From: Candidatus Riesia pediculischaeffi
GTDB taxonomy: Bacteria > Pseudomonadota > Gammaproteobacteria > Enterobacterales > Enterobacteriaceae
Assembly (NCBI RefSeq): GCF_002073895.1
Contig: NZ_CP012839.1
Span: forward strand, 540,137 to 566,667
Direction: 5' to 3'
Length of the DNA: 26,531 nucleotides
Below the pieces are notes generated by a model. It was not told where the DNA came from. It saw only the letters and a program-made list of their open reading frames with translations, and searched no databases. Made by a program: the position numbers and the translations under genes. Shown here one piece after another: positions 16,974 to 26,531 of this stretch (positions are counted from its first letter, which is position 1; the number at the start of each line of letters is the position of its first letter).

Positions 16974-18230
16974 TTAAGAAATTCTCTTAATTTTAGCTCC
17001 AACGGATCTCAGTTTAATTTCTATATTTTCGTATCCTCTATCAATATGATGGATGTTCCTGACGTTCGTTCTTCCATCCGCAATACATCCTGCTAATACC
17101 AAACTGACCGATCCCCTAAGATCGTTGCATGAAACATTCTTTCCGATCAATCTCTTCACACCGCAACAAAACACCTGGTTTCTTTCGATAAACGCATTTG
17201 CTCCCATTCGAACTAGTTCTGAAACGTGCATAAATCGATTTTCAAAAATTGTCTCCGTAATCACACTTTTTCCAATTGCTATCAAATTTAATAAGGTAAA
17301 TTGCGCCTGCATATCTGTCGGAAAACCAGGATAAGGAGATGTGACGAAACTTACTGCCCTCGGTCTTTTTCCATGAGTATCTAACTTGATCCAATCTTTT
17401 CCTGTCTGAACATTTGCTCCAGTTTGGCGTAATTTCAAAATAACATCTCCAAGAAGACTAGGGTTCGTATTTCTACAGGTTATGGATCCTTTCGAAATAG
17501 AAGCTGCTACTAAAAAAGTTCCGGTTTCAATTCTATCTGATGAAATCCTATATTTTCCTCCTTTTAATATCTCAACACCTTCTATCTTTATCTCATCAGT
17601 TCCAGCTCCCGTGATTTTTGCTCCTATTGAGTTAAGAAAATTAGCCGTATCAACGATTTCTGGTTCACAAGCAGCATTTTTTATAACAGTTTTTCCTATT
17701 GCTGTAACCGCAGCTATCAATATAGAAATTGTCGCTCCAACACTTGTCGTTCGCATGAATATTTCAGCGCCGGTTAGCTTTTTTTTTAAATACGCTATCA
17801 ATTCATCTCTTTTAATTTCAATTATCACTCCCATTTTTTTTAATCCATCGATATGAAGGTCGATCGGTCTTTTTCCAATTTGACATCCACCAGGAAAAAA
17901 AATCCTTCCCTTTCCGAATCTCGCGATAAGAGGAGATAACGCTAAAATAGAAGCTCGAATACTTTTGGACAAACCGTGGGGTACATAAAAATCTTTTATA
18001 GAACTGGTTTCAATGGAAATGTGCTGTTCTTTTAATGTGATTCTAGCTCCAAAATTAGTGATGATCTTAACTGCAATTTCAACATCTTTTATTTTTGGAA
18101 CGTTATATAAGGTTACACTGTCGTTGGCTAATAAAGAAGCAAACAATATGGGCAATGCAGAATTTTTCGATCCGGAAATGAATACCGTTCCTTTCAATCT
18201 AGTCGGTCCATCTAATTGAAATATGCTCAT
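16974..18230 (-). CDS. murA: UDP-N-acetylglucosamine 1-carboxyvinyltransferase
   Basis: MurA moves the enolpyruvyl group of PEP to UDP-GlcNAc, the first committed step of peptidoglycan synthesis and the fosfomycin target. The 418 residues equal the family length (419). The N-terminal GSKNSALPIL carries the substrate-binding Lys-Asn. The PEP-loop cysteine is present as Cys116 in PGGCQIGKRPIDLH. EPEIVDTANFL, DRIETGTFLVAA, FPTDMQAQFTLL, ENRFMHV and HIDRGYE are intact. Fosfomycin sensitivity is expected from the cysteine. It sits 56 nt after ibaG, as in E. coli, probably co-transcribed, and it converges with degQ. Confidence 0.98.
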   Translation of the reverse strand: MSIFQLDGPTRLKGTVFISGSKNSALPILFASLLANDSVTLYNVPKIKDVEIAVKIITNFGARITLKEQHISIETSSIKDFYVPHGLSKSIRASILALSPLIARFGKGRIFFPGGCQIGKRPIDLHIDGLKKMGVIIEIKRDELIAYLKKKLTGAEIFMRTTSVGATISILIAAVTAIGKTVIKNAACEPEIVDTANFLNSIGAKITGAGTDEIKIEGVEILKGGKYRISSDRIETGTFLVAASISKGSITCRNTNPSLLGDVILKLRQTGANVQTGKDWIKLDTHGKRPRAVSFVTSPYPGFPTDMQAQFTLLNLIAIGKSVITETIFENRFMHVSELVRMGANAFIERNQVFCCGVKRLIGKNVSCNDLRGSVSLVLAGCIADGRTNVRNIHHIDRGYENIEIKLRSVGAKIKRIS

Positions 18231-18286
18231 ATCAATTCAATTTGATACAGATATCTTATCGCATCTATGGCGTCAATTAAGATAAT

Positions 18287-18526
18287 TTATGTACCGTTCT
18301 CCCATTCTTCGACAGAGCATATACGAACTGAAATCGCATGAATAGACCCATTTTTGATATGATCTTTCAATACGCTATATACCATTCTCTGTCCTTTCAA
18401 CGCACCCATTTTTTTAAGTCGATCGTCAATTATAAAAATTTTCAAATAACTTTGATTTCCATCGACAAATATCTGATTTGGATTTAATGAATCATTTAAA
18501 ATATCTCTAATTTCTTTTATCTCCAT
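18287..18526 (-). CDS. ibaG: BolA-family protein IbaG
   Basis: IbaG (YrbA) is a small BolA-type protein that pairs with monothiol glutaredoxins around iron-sulfur clusters and is linked to acid stress and envelope balance. The 79 residues compare with 84 in E. coli. IKEIRDIL at the start, GQRMVYSVLKDHI in the middle and IHAISVRICSVEEW at the end, including the conserved His, align with E. coli. The ATG chosen gives MEIKEI; the frame is open ten codons further upstream without similarity. The ibaG-murA order is ancestral; the mla genes that precede it in E. coli are lost. Confidence 0.9.
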   Translation of the reverse strand: MEIKEIRDILNDSLNPNQIFVDGNQSYLKIFIIDDRLKKMGALKGQRMVYSVLKDHIKNGSIHAISVRICSVEEWENGT

Positions 18527-18556
18527 CGTTAATTTCACAAAAAATAGGTAACACAT

Positions 18557-19317
18557 ACTTAAGAAAGATAAGATAATTTTTTCTAATAATCAATACGAGC
18601 AAAAATTAATTATGTGTGCTTTAATATAATGATCTCAACAGGAAGATTATCGATGTAAGAACGTTAAATGTTCATAATTGAATCAATTCAATACCTGAAA
18701 CGTATAAATTTGCAAAAAAAGTTGATTTCTATAATCTTCTTTTGATGTATGATGGGTGAGATGACACTAATTCTTCATCCAGAGTTAAAAATAATATCGA
18801 ATGATATTTTGATCAACAAGATGAAAATATCAGTAGATGAAATAGATCATATATAATATAATGAAAACTTCCGTAGTAATTTAACAACGATACTCAAAAT
18901 CTTTAAACGGACCATTACTTACATACAATATATAGTTTTAAAAATCAAAAGATCTAAATATGAAATGACTTGATCAGACAGTATTTATTTTTTGAAAGGA
19001 TAGTTCTTTATAGTGTTGTGAAGATTGTTTATTTTTCTTTATAGAAAATATCATATACATGTATATCAAAGGTGTTGTTCAGATCAACAGATAAACATTC
19101 CAATTTAAATTTTTAAAGCACGATGTTTTATAAAATGTGAGTTTAAGAAAGATAGTAGAAAAATAATTTTTATCTTGAAATCGATTTGATAGCATCTTCA
19201 AATCTTAAGATCTTGTGTTCAGAAATATAAAATAGGCTGATTCGTACTTTTGGTAAAAAATTGATTAACATGTCGACATATTTTTGTAGTCAAATGATAT
19301 GATTGCCGGTATTTTAA
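18557..19317. other. Gene-free divergent spacer where mla, yrbG and kdsD stood
   Basis: The E. coli segment between ibaG and kdsC holds the mlaBCDEF lipid-transport genes, yrbG and kdsD. Here 0.76 kb of AT-rich DNA remains with no frame resembling them. Promoters for ibaG-murA (leftward) and kdsC (rightward) must lie here but cannot be fixed. No RNA gene is visible. Confidence 0.55.
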
Positions 19318-19884
19318 GTGAAATTCAACTCAAATATGCATAGTTTTTTAGGAAACACGAAAATTTTAAAAAAAGCATGTAGGACAAAGTTGCTAATTTG
19401 TGATTGCGATGGAGTTATGACGGATGGACTGATTTATGTTGGAAGTAACGGAGAAGAAATTAAAACGTTCAATATCCAAGATGGATATGGTATTCGATGT
19501 ATACAAAAAATAGGTGTAGAAGTTGCAATCATTAGCGGCGGTGTATCTAAAGTTTTAGAGAACAGATCTAAATCACTTGGTATCAAATATCTTTACCAAG
19601 GATGCTATGAAAAAGAGGAAGCGTACTTCGATTTAATAAATAAGGCGAATGTTGAACCTAAAAGTGTCGCTTACATTGGAGATGATGTTATAGATTTACC
19701 GGTGATGCTGAAGGTAGGTTTCTCTATTGCCGTTCCTAACTCTCATCACATGATACTGCAAAAATCAGATTATATCACTAGAAAATTTGGAGGAAGTGGT
19801 GCTGTTAGAGAAGTATGTGACATAATTCTATTTTCTAAAAAAAATAAAGATGTTGACCTTTCAGATGATTGTTATTCTCGCTAG
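19318..19884 (+). CDS. kdsC: 3-deoxy-D-manno-octulosonate 8-phosphate phosphatase
   Basis: KdsC removes phosphate from KDO 8-phosphate to give KDO, the sugar that joins lipid A to the core. It is a small HAD-family enzyme acting as a tetramer; 188 residues, the same as E. coli. HAD motif I DCDGVMTDG gives nucleophile Asp29 and Asp31. The motif III Lys is Lys99 (YEKEE) and GDDVIDLPVM supplies the metal-binding Asp. Motif II reads ISGG where E. coli has ITGR, so Arg78, which lines the active site, is missing. The start is a GTG; an ATG six codons later is possible. KdsC converges with mreD after 8 nt. Keeping it implies some lipopolysaccharide synthesis unless it is drifting. Confidence 0.93.
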   Translation: MKFNSNMHSFLGNTKILKKACRTKLLICDCDGVMTDGLIYVGSNGEEIKTFNIQDGYGIRCIQKIGVEVAIISGGVSKVLENRSKSLGIKYLYQGCYEKEEAYFDLINKANVEPKSVAYIGDDVIDLPVMLKVGFSIAVPNSHHMILQKSDYITRKFGGSGAVREVCDIILFSKKNKDVDLSDDCYSR

Positions 19885-19892
19885 AAATCGAT

Positions 19893-20296
19893 TTACAGAT
19901 GATATTTCAACAGTTTATAAATGATGATAATCATACTTAGAATGATATTAGAAAAAACAGACATCAAGGATATGGTTAATAACTTTTTGACCCTACTGGA
20001 TCCCACAATATTAAAAAATCCATTCGATATCGAATAAAACAGAATATTGTATAGAAGAGAATGTACTCCAAAAGGTGTTCCTTGAAAGAGATCGCTCAGC
20101 AGTCCGAGAAAGAAGTTTTTCCAAACGAAAGTTTTTTGATCGAATGAAGATTCGTTCCAAATGAAAAACAGAGTCAGCACGGTCAAGTTGGTTTGTAATA
20201 AAGTGATATCTTATGATCTCCGATCAAATACGTTTCAAAAAATAAAGAAAGTAGGAACAAAGGTAAACATCTTTTTTTTTTAAAAGAAAAGTTCAT
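19893..20296 (-). pseudogene. mreD: Rod-shape protein MreD, split by a frameshift and shortened
   Basis: MreD is the small integral membrane partner of MreC in the cell-wall elongation complex. The N-terminal part starts at ATG 20296 after a GGAAG ribosome site. It reads a basic start (FKKKR), a hydrophobic stretch and SLYYKP, then meets TGA at 20183-20185. The frame one base back continues NLTVLTLFFIW and runs to the stop at 19893. Joined at KP|NL it matches E. coli RPNWVLLILLYW, so one base seems deleted near 20185-20190. A ten-A run (20272-20281) lies upstream, but slipping there leads to early stops and gives no rescue. The joined protein would have about 133 residues against 162; the last membrane segment is lost. 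mreB and mreC are intact. Confidence 0.82.
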
Positions 20297-20380
20297 TTTA
20301 TCTTCCGTCGATTATTATAGATTCAACTCTATTCGTATGATTTAAATGATACGAGATTAAGAAAAAGATTATTCCAGTTA

Positions 20381-22957
<2,577 letters not shown>

Positions 22958-23482
22958 ATGACCTACAAAAACTGTGACTTTCATATTTTGCTGATTAACG
23001 GACCCAATATGAACGTTCTTGAGAGAAGAGAAAAAGATTTATATTTGGGAATTAGTTTGAAAGAAATTATTGGTAAAATGAAAAAAAAAGCAAAAAGAAT
23101 CGGAGTATCTTTAACCTTTTTTCAATCTAATGCAGAACATGAAATTGTAGATTTGATTCATTCCTCTTATAAGAACATTGATTTTATTTTGATTAATCCT
23201 GGAGCGTTTGCACATACTAGCATTGCTTTGAGGGATGCTATGTTATCTTCTGCAGTTCCATTTTATGAGATTCATGTTACAAACATATATTCAAGAGAGT
23301 CATTTAGAAAAAAATCTTATCTTTCTGATATAGCAGAAGGGGTGATTTGCGGATTTTATGGTCAAGGTTATATTTATGCTTTAGAAGCAGCCGTCAATTT
23401 TTTGTCGATAAGAGGATCGCTTTCTATGAAGAAAAATACGGAAACACGTGATGGATATCCGAAAAATAAAAAAAATCATTGA
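22958..23482 (+). CDS. aroQ: Type II 3-dehydroquinate dehydratase with C-terminal extension
   Basis: AroQ dehydrates 3-dehydroquinate to 3-dehydroshikimate in the shikimate pathway; type II enzymes are dodecamers. LLINGPNMN, a catalytic Tyr in REKDLYLG, FFQSNAEHEIVDLIH, DFILINPGAFAHTSIALRDA, the EIHVTN His and RKKSYLSDIAEGVICG are all present. The protein has 174 residues, while family members end near 150 with AVNxLS. The last about 22 residues run into accB by 32 nt and look unselected, as if the original stop were lost. Placement upstream of accB-accC is ancestral in enterobacteria such as Yersinia and Photorhabdus. No other shikimate-pathway gene is in the window. Confidence 0.94.
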   Translation: MTYKNCDFHILLINGPNMNVLERREKDLYLGISLKEIIGKMKKKAKRIGVSLTFFQSNAEHEIVDLIHSSYKNIDFILINPGAFAHTSIALRDAMLSSAVPFYEIHVTNIYSRESFRKKSYLSDIAEGVICGFYGQGYIYALEAAVNFLSIRGSLSMKKNTETRDGYPKNKKNH

Positions 23483-23939
23483 AATAATTCAAAGATTCGA
23501 TATTTCTGAAATTGAAGTCTCTAAAAATGGAGAGTCGATTAGAATTAAGAAGATGAAAAATGTTCAATCTCAAAATATCGAGATAAATCAATCGAAAACT
23601 ATCAAAAACATAAGTGGAGAACATAAAAATGATGTTTTTCAAGATGAAAAAAAAGGTGATCTCTACGTAAAAAAGGAAAGAGAACATGTTATTCGATCAC
23701 CTATAATAGGAACTTTTTATAGATCCTTTCATGTCGATTCGAAGCCTCTTATAAGAGTTGGACAACATGTCAAAAGAGGTGATGTTTTATGCGTTATAGA
23801 ATCTATGAAAATTATGAATCAGATCAGATCTGATCAATTCGGTACCGTAAAAGAAATTTTGCTAAAGGACGGAGATATTGTGGAGTTTAATACACCTTTG
23901 ATGATCTTAGAAATTGGTGATACGCAGGAAAATGTTTAA
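23451..23939 (+). CDS. accB: Biotin carboxyl carrier protein of acetyl-CoA carboxylase
   Basis: AccB carries biotin between the carboxylase (AccC) and transferase (AccAD) sites that make malonyl-CoA for fatty-acid synthesis. The N-terminus [13 protein letters not shown] is nearly identical to E. coli. The biotinyl domain (about residues 80-155) includes [11 protein letters not shown], and the biotinylated lysine is Lys120 in ESMKI, where most members have EAMKM. The linker, Ala/Pro-rich in E. coli, is instead Lys/Asn/Gln-rich here (about 35-77), as in AT-rich genomes. 162 residues against 156. It starts within aroQ (32-nt overlap) and overlaps accC by 8 nt. The ATG is preferred over a GTG one codon upstream. 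Confidence 0.96.
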   Translation: MDIRKIKKIIEIIQRFDISEIEVSKNGESIRIKKMKNVQSQNIEINQSKTIKNISGEHKNDVFQDEKKGDLYVKKEREHVIRSPIIGTFYRSFHVDSKPLIRVGQHVKRGDVLCVIESMKIMNQIRSDQFGTVKEILLKDGDIVEFNTPLMILEIGDTQENV

Positions 23940-25236
23940 GAAGATTGTTATAGCAAACAGAGGAGAGATTGCTTTAAGAATATTAAGAGCTTGTAAAGAA
24001 CTCAATATCAAGACCGTAGCCGTTCATTCAGTAGTCGATAGACAATTAAAGCATGTTTTGCTAGCGGACGAATCGATCTGTATAGGTCCATCGAAGATTT
24101 CAGAAAGTTATCTCAATATCCCTTCGATTATCTCCGCTGCTGAGGTGACTAATGCGGATGCGATCCATCCAGGTTATGGGTTTTTATCAGAAAACGCTGA
24201 TTTTGCAGAAAAAGTAGAAAAGTCAGGCTTTATTTTTATCGGGCCAAGTCCTAATACGGTCAGAAGAATCGGAAATAAAATATCTGCGATAAAAATTATG
24301 AGAGAAATTGGAATTCCGTGTTTATCTGATTTTGATCATCCGCTAGATGGAAGTCTTAGAAACAGCAGGAAAATCGCACAAAAAATAGGATATCCCGTAG
24401 TGATTAAACCCTCCTTTGGAGGTGGTGGACTTGCGGTTAACATGGTTAAAGATGAAAAGGAGCTACATGAAATAATCCATTTAACTAGAAGAGAATCAGG
24501 TATTCTATTTCAGAATGATGAAGTTTACATGGAAAAATTCTTAAAAAATCCACGTCATATAGAGATTCAAATATTATCGGATGGTAAAGGTAATGTTGTC
24601 CATTTATCTGAAAGAGATTGTTCCATACAACGTCGTCATCAGAAGATAATTGAGGAAGCTCCTGCTCGTAACGTCGAGAAGAGTATTCTCGATGAAATTA
24701 AAAAGCTCTGTGTACGAGCTTGTATCGAGTTGAACTATAAAGGAGTTGGAACATTCGAGTTTTTATACGAGGATCAAAAACTCTATTTCATCGAAATTAA
24801 TACAAGAATTCAAGTTGAACATACCATCACTGAGATGATCACTAATTTTGATATAGTAAAAGCTCAGATCAAAATAGCAGCTGGAATTCCTTTAGAAATT
24901 ACACAAGAGGACGTTCGTATTTCTGGACATGCTTTAGAGTGCAGAATAAATGCGGAAGATAGTATTAATTTCTCCCCTAGCTCCGGAAAAATAACAAGGC
25001 TGCATGTCCCAGGAGGTTTAGGAATTCGATGGGAATCTCACATCTATACTGGATATCATGTTCCACATTACTACGATCCCATGATAGGAAAACTCATTTC
25101 TTATGGAGAATCTAGGGAGATCGCTATCTTAAGGATGAGGAATGCTCTCTCTGAGATTATCATTGATGGGATAAAAACTAACATTGATTTTCATCGAAAA
25201 GTGATTAATAGCGATCTGTTTCTTCTTAGATTTTAA
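23932..25236 (+). CDS. accC: Biotin carboxylase subunit of acetyl-CoA carboxylase (diverged)
   Basis: AccC uses ATP and bicarbonate to carboxylate biotin on AccB. The ATP-grasp order is kept: N-terminal [20 protein letters not shown] in two blocks, [11 protein letters not shown], Lys159, [33 protein letters not shown] with the catalytic Arg292, and [10 protein letters not shown]. Several changes are striking. The glycine-rich loop reads FGGGGLAVN where E. coli has GGGGGRGMR. EHPVTE has become EHTITE. The protein stops at 434 residues, about 15 short, without the terminal IHYLEKKL block. An AGGA ribosome site lies just before the ATG, inside accB. It may be functional but altered, or starting to decay. 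Confidence 0.93.
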   Translation: MFKKIVIANRGEIALRILRACKELNIKTVAVHSVVDRQLKHVLLADESICIGPSKISESYLNIPSIISAAEVTNADAIHPGYGFLSENADFAEKVEKSGFIFIGPSPNTVRRIGNKISAIKIMREIGIPCLSDFDHPLDGSLRNSRKIAQKIGYPVVIKPSFGGGGLAVNMVKDEKELHEIIHLTRRESGILFQNDEVYMEKFLKNPRHIEIQILSDGKGNVVHLSERDCSIQRRHQKIIEEAPARNVEKSILDEIKKLCVRACIELNYKGVGTFEFLYEDQKLYFIEINTRIQVEHTITEMITNFDIVKAQIKIAAGIPLEITQEDVRISGHALECRINAEDSINFSPSSGKITRLHVPGGLGIRWESHIYTGYHVPHYYDPMIGKLISYGESREIAILRMRNALSEIIIDGIKTNIDFHRKVINSDLFLLRF

Positions 25237-25241
25237 GTCAA

Positions 25242-25255
25242 CCTCGTCGTCGAGG
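25242..25255. terminator. Small GC-rich hairpin between accC and rpoH
   Basis: CCTCG-TCGT-CGAGG forms a 5-bp stem six bases after the accC stop, unusually GC-rich for this DNA. No immediate T tract follows on either strand, so termination of accC is possible but unproven. Confidence 0.3.
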
Positions 25256-25353
25256 AATATGACGATTTTAATTTATTTTCAAGATTAACATATTCGAAAT
25301 TACATGAATCATACTTGGTTAGGAATGATAAGGTACGGTAAATTTTAATAACC

Positions 25354-26226
25354 TCATTTCTGCAGAACTTTCGGAGATTCAATCAGATCTCTAATTTTTT
25401 TCATAGCATTTTTTTCTAACTGTCGAATTCTTTCGGCAGAAACTTTGTATTGTCTAGCAAGATCTTGAAGCGTTTTCCTTCCGGAATGATTCAACCATCT
25501 CTTTTTGATAATATCCTGACTTCTTTTATCTAGTTTAGATAGAGCTTGAATAAGTTTTTTGATCGTATGATTTTCCCAATTATCTTCTTCCAATAGCTCT
25601 GTAAATGTTGACCTATCTTCTAAGAACAATGGAGGATTAAGAAAAAGATCTCCATAGAAATTGTTTTCTTCTTCATTGACGTCAAACACCATATCTTGAG
25701 CGACCATTCTAGATTCCATCTCTCTAACATCTTTTTTAGAAACCCCCAACTTTTTTGCAACTGAATCGATTTCAGTCCTGTCAAACCAACCGATCTTATT
25801 TTTATTTCTCCGAAGATTGAAGAAAAGTTTTCTTTGTGCTTTCGTAGTAGCGACTTTAACGATTCTCCAATTCTTCAGAACGTATTCGTGAATCTCTGCT
25901 TTTATCCAATGAACTGCAAATGAAACTAGACGAACACTAGTGTTCGGATTAAATTTTTGAACCGCTTTCATTAGTCCGATGTTTCCTTCTTGTATCAAAT
26001 CTGCTTGAGGTAATCCGTAACCTAAGTAATTTTTAGAAATATGGATGACAAACCTCAGATGAGAGAGTATAAGTTTCTTCGCTGCATGCAAATCTCTTCG
26101 ATAATAGAATGAATTGGTATATTTCCTCTCTTCCTCAACGGTCAATATCGGATAACTGTAAGTAGTTCTTATATATGTTGATAGGCTATTACCTACAGCT
26201 AGAGAGAATGATCTATTTTTTATCAT
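25354..26226 (-). CDS. rpoH: RNA polymerase heat-shock sigma factor (sigma-32)
   Basis: Sigma-32 directs RNA polymerase to chaperone and protease genes. The 290 residues compare with 284 in E. coli. Region 2 ([61 protein letters not shown]), the RpoH box (QRKLFFNLR), region 3 ([10 protein letters not shown]) and region 4 ([17 protein letters not shown]) are intact. The acidic spacer between regions 3 and 4 is diverged. An AAGGGGA ribosome site precedes the ATG, one of the strongest in the window. ftsE and ftsX, its usual upstream neighbours, are not seen within the window. Its retention fits the strong chaperone demand of reduced endosymbionts. Confidence 0.97.
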   Translation of the reverse strand: MIKNRSFSLAVGNSLSTYIRTTYSYPILTVEEERKYTNSFYYRRDLHAAKKLILSHLRFVIHISKNYLGYGLPQADLIQEGNIGLMKAVQKFNPNTSVRLVSFAVHWIKAEIHEYVLKNWRIVKVATTKAQRKLFFNLRRNKNKIGWFDRTEIDSVAKKLGVSKKDVREMESRMVAQDMVFDVNEEENNFYGDLFLNPPLFLEDRSTFTELLEEDNWENHTIKKLIQALSKLDKRSQDIIKKRWLNHSGRKTLQDLARQYKVSAERIRQLEKNAMKKIRDLIESPKVLQK

Positions 26227-26531
26227 TTATGTCCCCTTGATGATGATTCAGAAAAATTTGAGTCATATTTTAACATCGTATGTGATGGGAGTAACGATCG
26301 ATCTTGATACAGATAGATCATATTCTCTTATTTTCGACGATAGAAGATAGAAGAGGACATCTCATGGAGTTGTTAACGATTCCATCATCGAAGGTGACTA
26401 TTACGATGTTCTTTCAGAACGGGATGTATATCAAAGTTTCTATAGATCGGTTAAAAAAAATTAATGACTATAATAACCGTTAAAAGAAATAGATCATCTG
26501 TTATCCATGGTGTTTGAACAAACAGTATAGA
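26227..26531. other. Region upstream of rpoH, to window end
   Basis: This stretch should contain the rpoH promoter and leader. A plus-strand frame (open from 26295, ATG 26364, stop near 26483) encodes about 39 residues after the ATG with no similarity I recognise. No ftsX remnant is evident in the part visible. Confidence 0.45.

Noticed and set aside
19299..19343. Short translation DMIAGIL before kdsC, resembling the end of KdsD
   Set aside because: Only seven residues, with a stop just upstream; too little to claim a kdsD fossil.
20272..20281. A10 tract in mreD as a transcriptional-slippage rescue site
   Set aside because: Reading with 9 or 11 As leads to stop codons within about 20 codons. 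The frame after 10 As is already the coding one; the break lies further downstream.
26295..26483. Small plus-strand frame with about 39 codons after ATG 26364
   Set aside because: No similarity or ribosome site seen; it lies in the rpoH upstream region and is short enough to be chance.

Overview
The window is a stretch of AT-rich chromosome (GC about one third by eye) from a genome-reduced gammaproteobacterium. Almost every protein aligns by eye along its length with its Escherichia coli counterpart. Gene order follows the enterobacterial ancestor in pieces: ftsB-ispD-ispF, mutY-yggX, coaBC-dut-(lost)-yicC, yqjA-rnpB-rsmI, rplM-rpsI and degQ, murA-ibaG-(lost)-kdsC, mreB-mreC-mreD, and aroQ-accB-accC. 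The intervening genes are gone. Low GC, eroded genes, lost neighbours, no mobile DNA and about a fifth of the window without a recognisable gene point to a maternally inherited insect endosymbiont of the Enterobacterales. Retained bioH and coaBC would suit a vitamin-provisioning symbiont of a blood feeder (Riesia- or Wigglesworthia-like), but the species cannot be fixed from this window.

Layout: 1-728 holds the 3' end of 23S rRNA, 5S rRNA and a terminator. 876-2399 holds a truncated ftsB and the MEP-pathway pair ispD/ispF. 2594-5368 holds mutY, yggX and a frameshifted fumC. 5392-11559 is a minus-strand run: bioH, pfkA, yicC, dut/coaBC and yqjA. 11787-14819 is also minus strand: rnpB, rsmI, a 0.9-kb empty stretch, then rpsI and rplM. 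15435-19884 holds degQ, ibaG-murA on the minus strand, and kdsC. 19893-22299 is the rod-shape operon mreB-mreC with a broken mreD. 22958-25236 is aroQ-accB-accC with overlapping ends. 25354-26226 is rpoH.

Taken together the genes keep a cell envelope (murA, kdsC, mreBC), isoprenoid precursors (ispD, ispF), biotin for the biotin carboxyl carrier that primes fatty-acid synthesis (bioH, then accB/accC), coenzyme A (coaBC), glycolysis (pfkA), nucleotide hygiene and oxidative-damage repair (dut, mutY), RNA processing (rnpB, yicC, rsmI), ribosomal proteins, and periplasmic and cytoplasmic heat-shock functions (degQ, rpoH).

I found no mobile element, CRISPR array, prophage, toxin system or new multi-gene system. 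The unusual content is erosion and divergence: an expanded loop C in 5S rRNA, single-base frameshifts in fumC and mreD, a half-length ftsB, and changes at normally conserved active-site positions in RsmI, KdsC, AccC and MutY.
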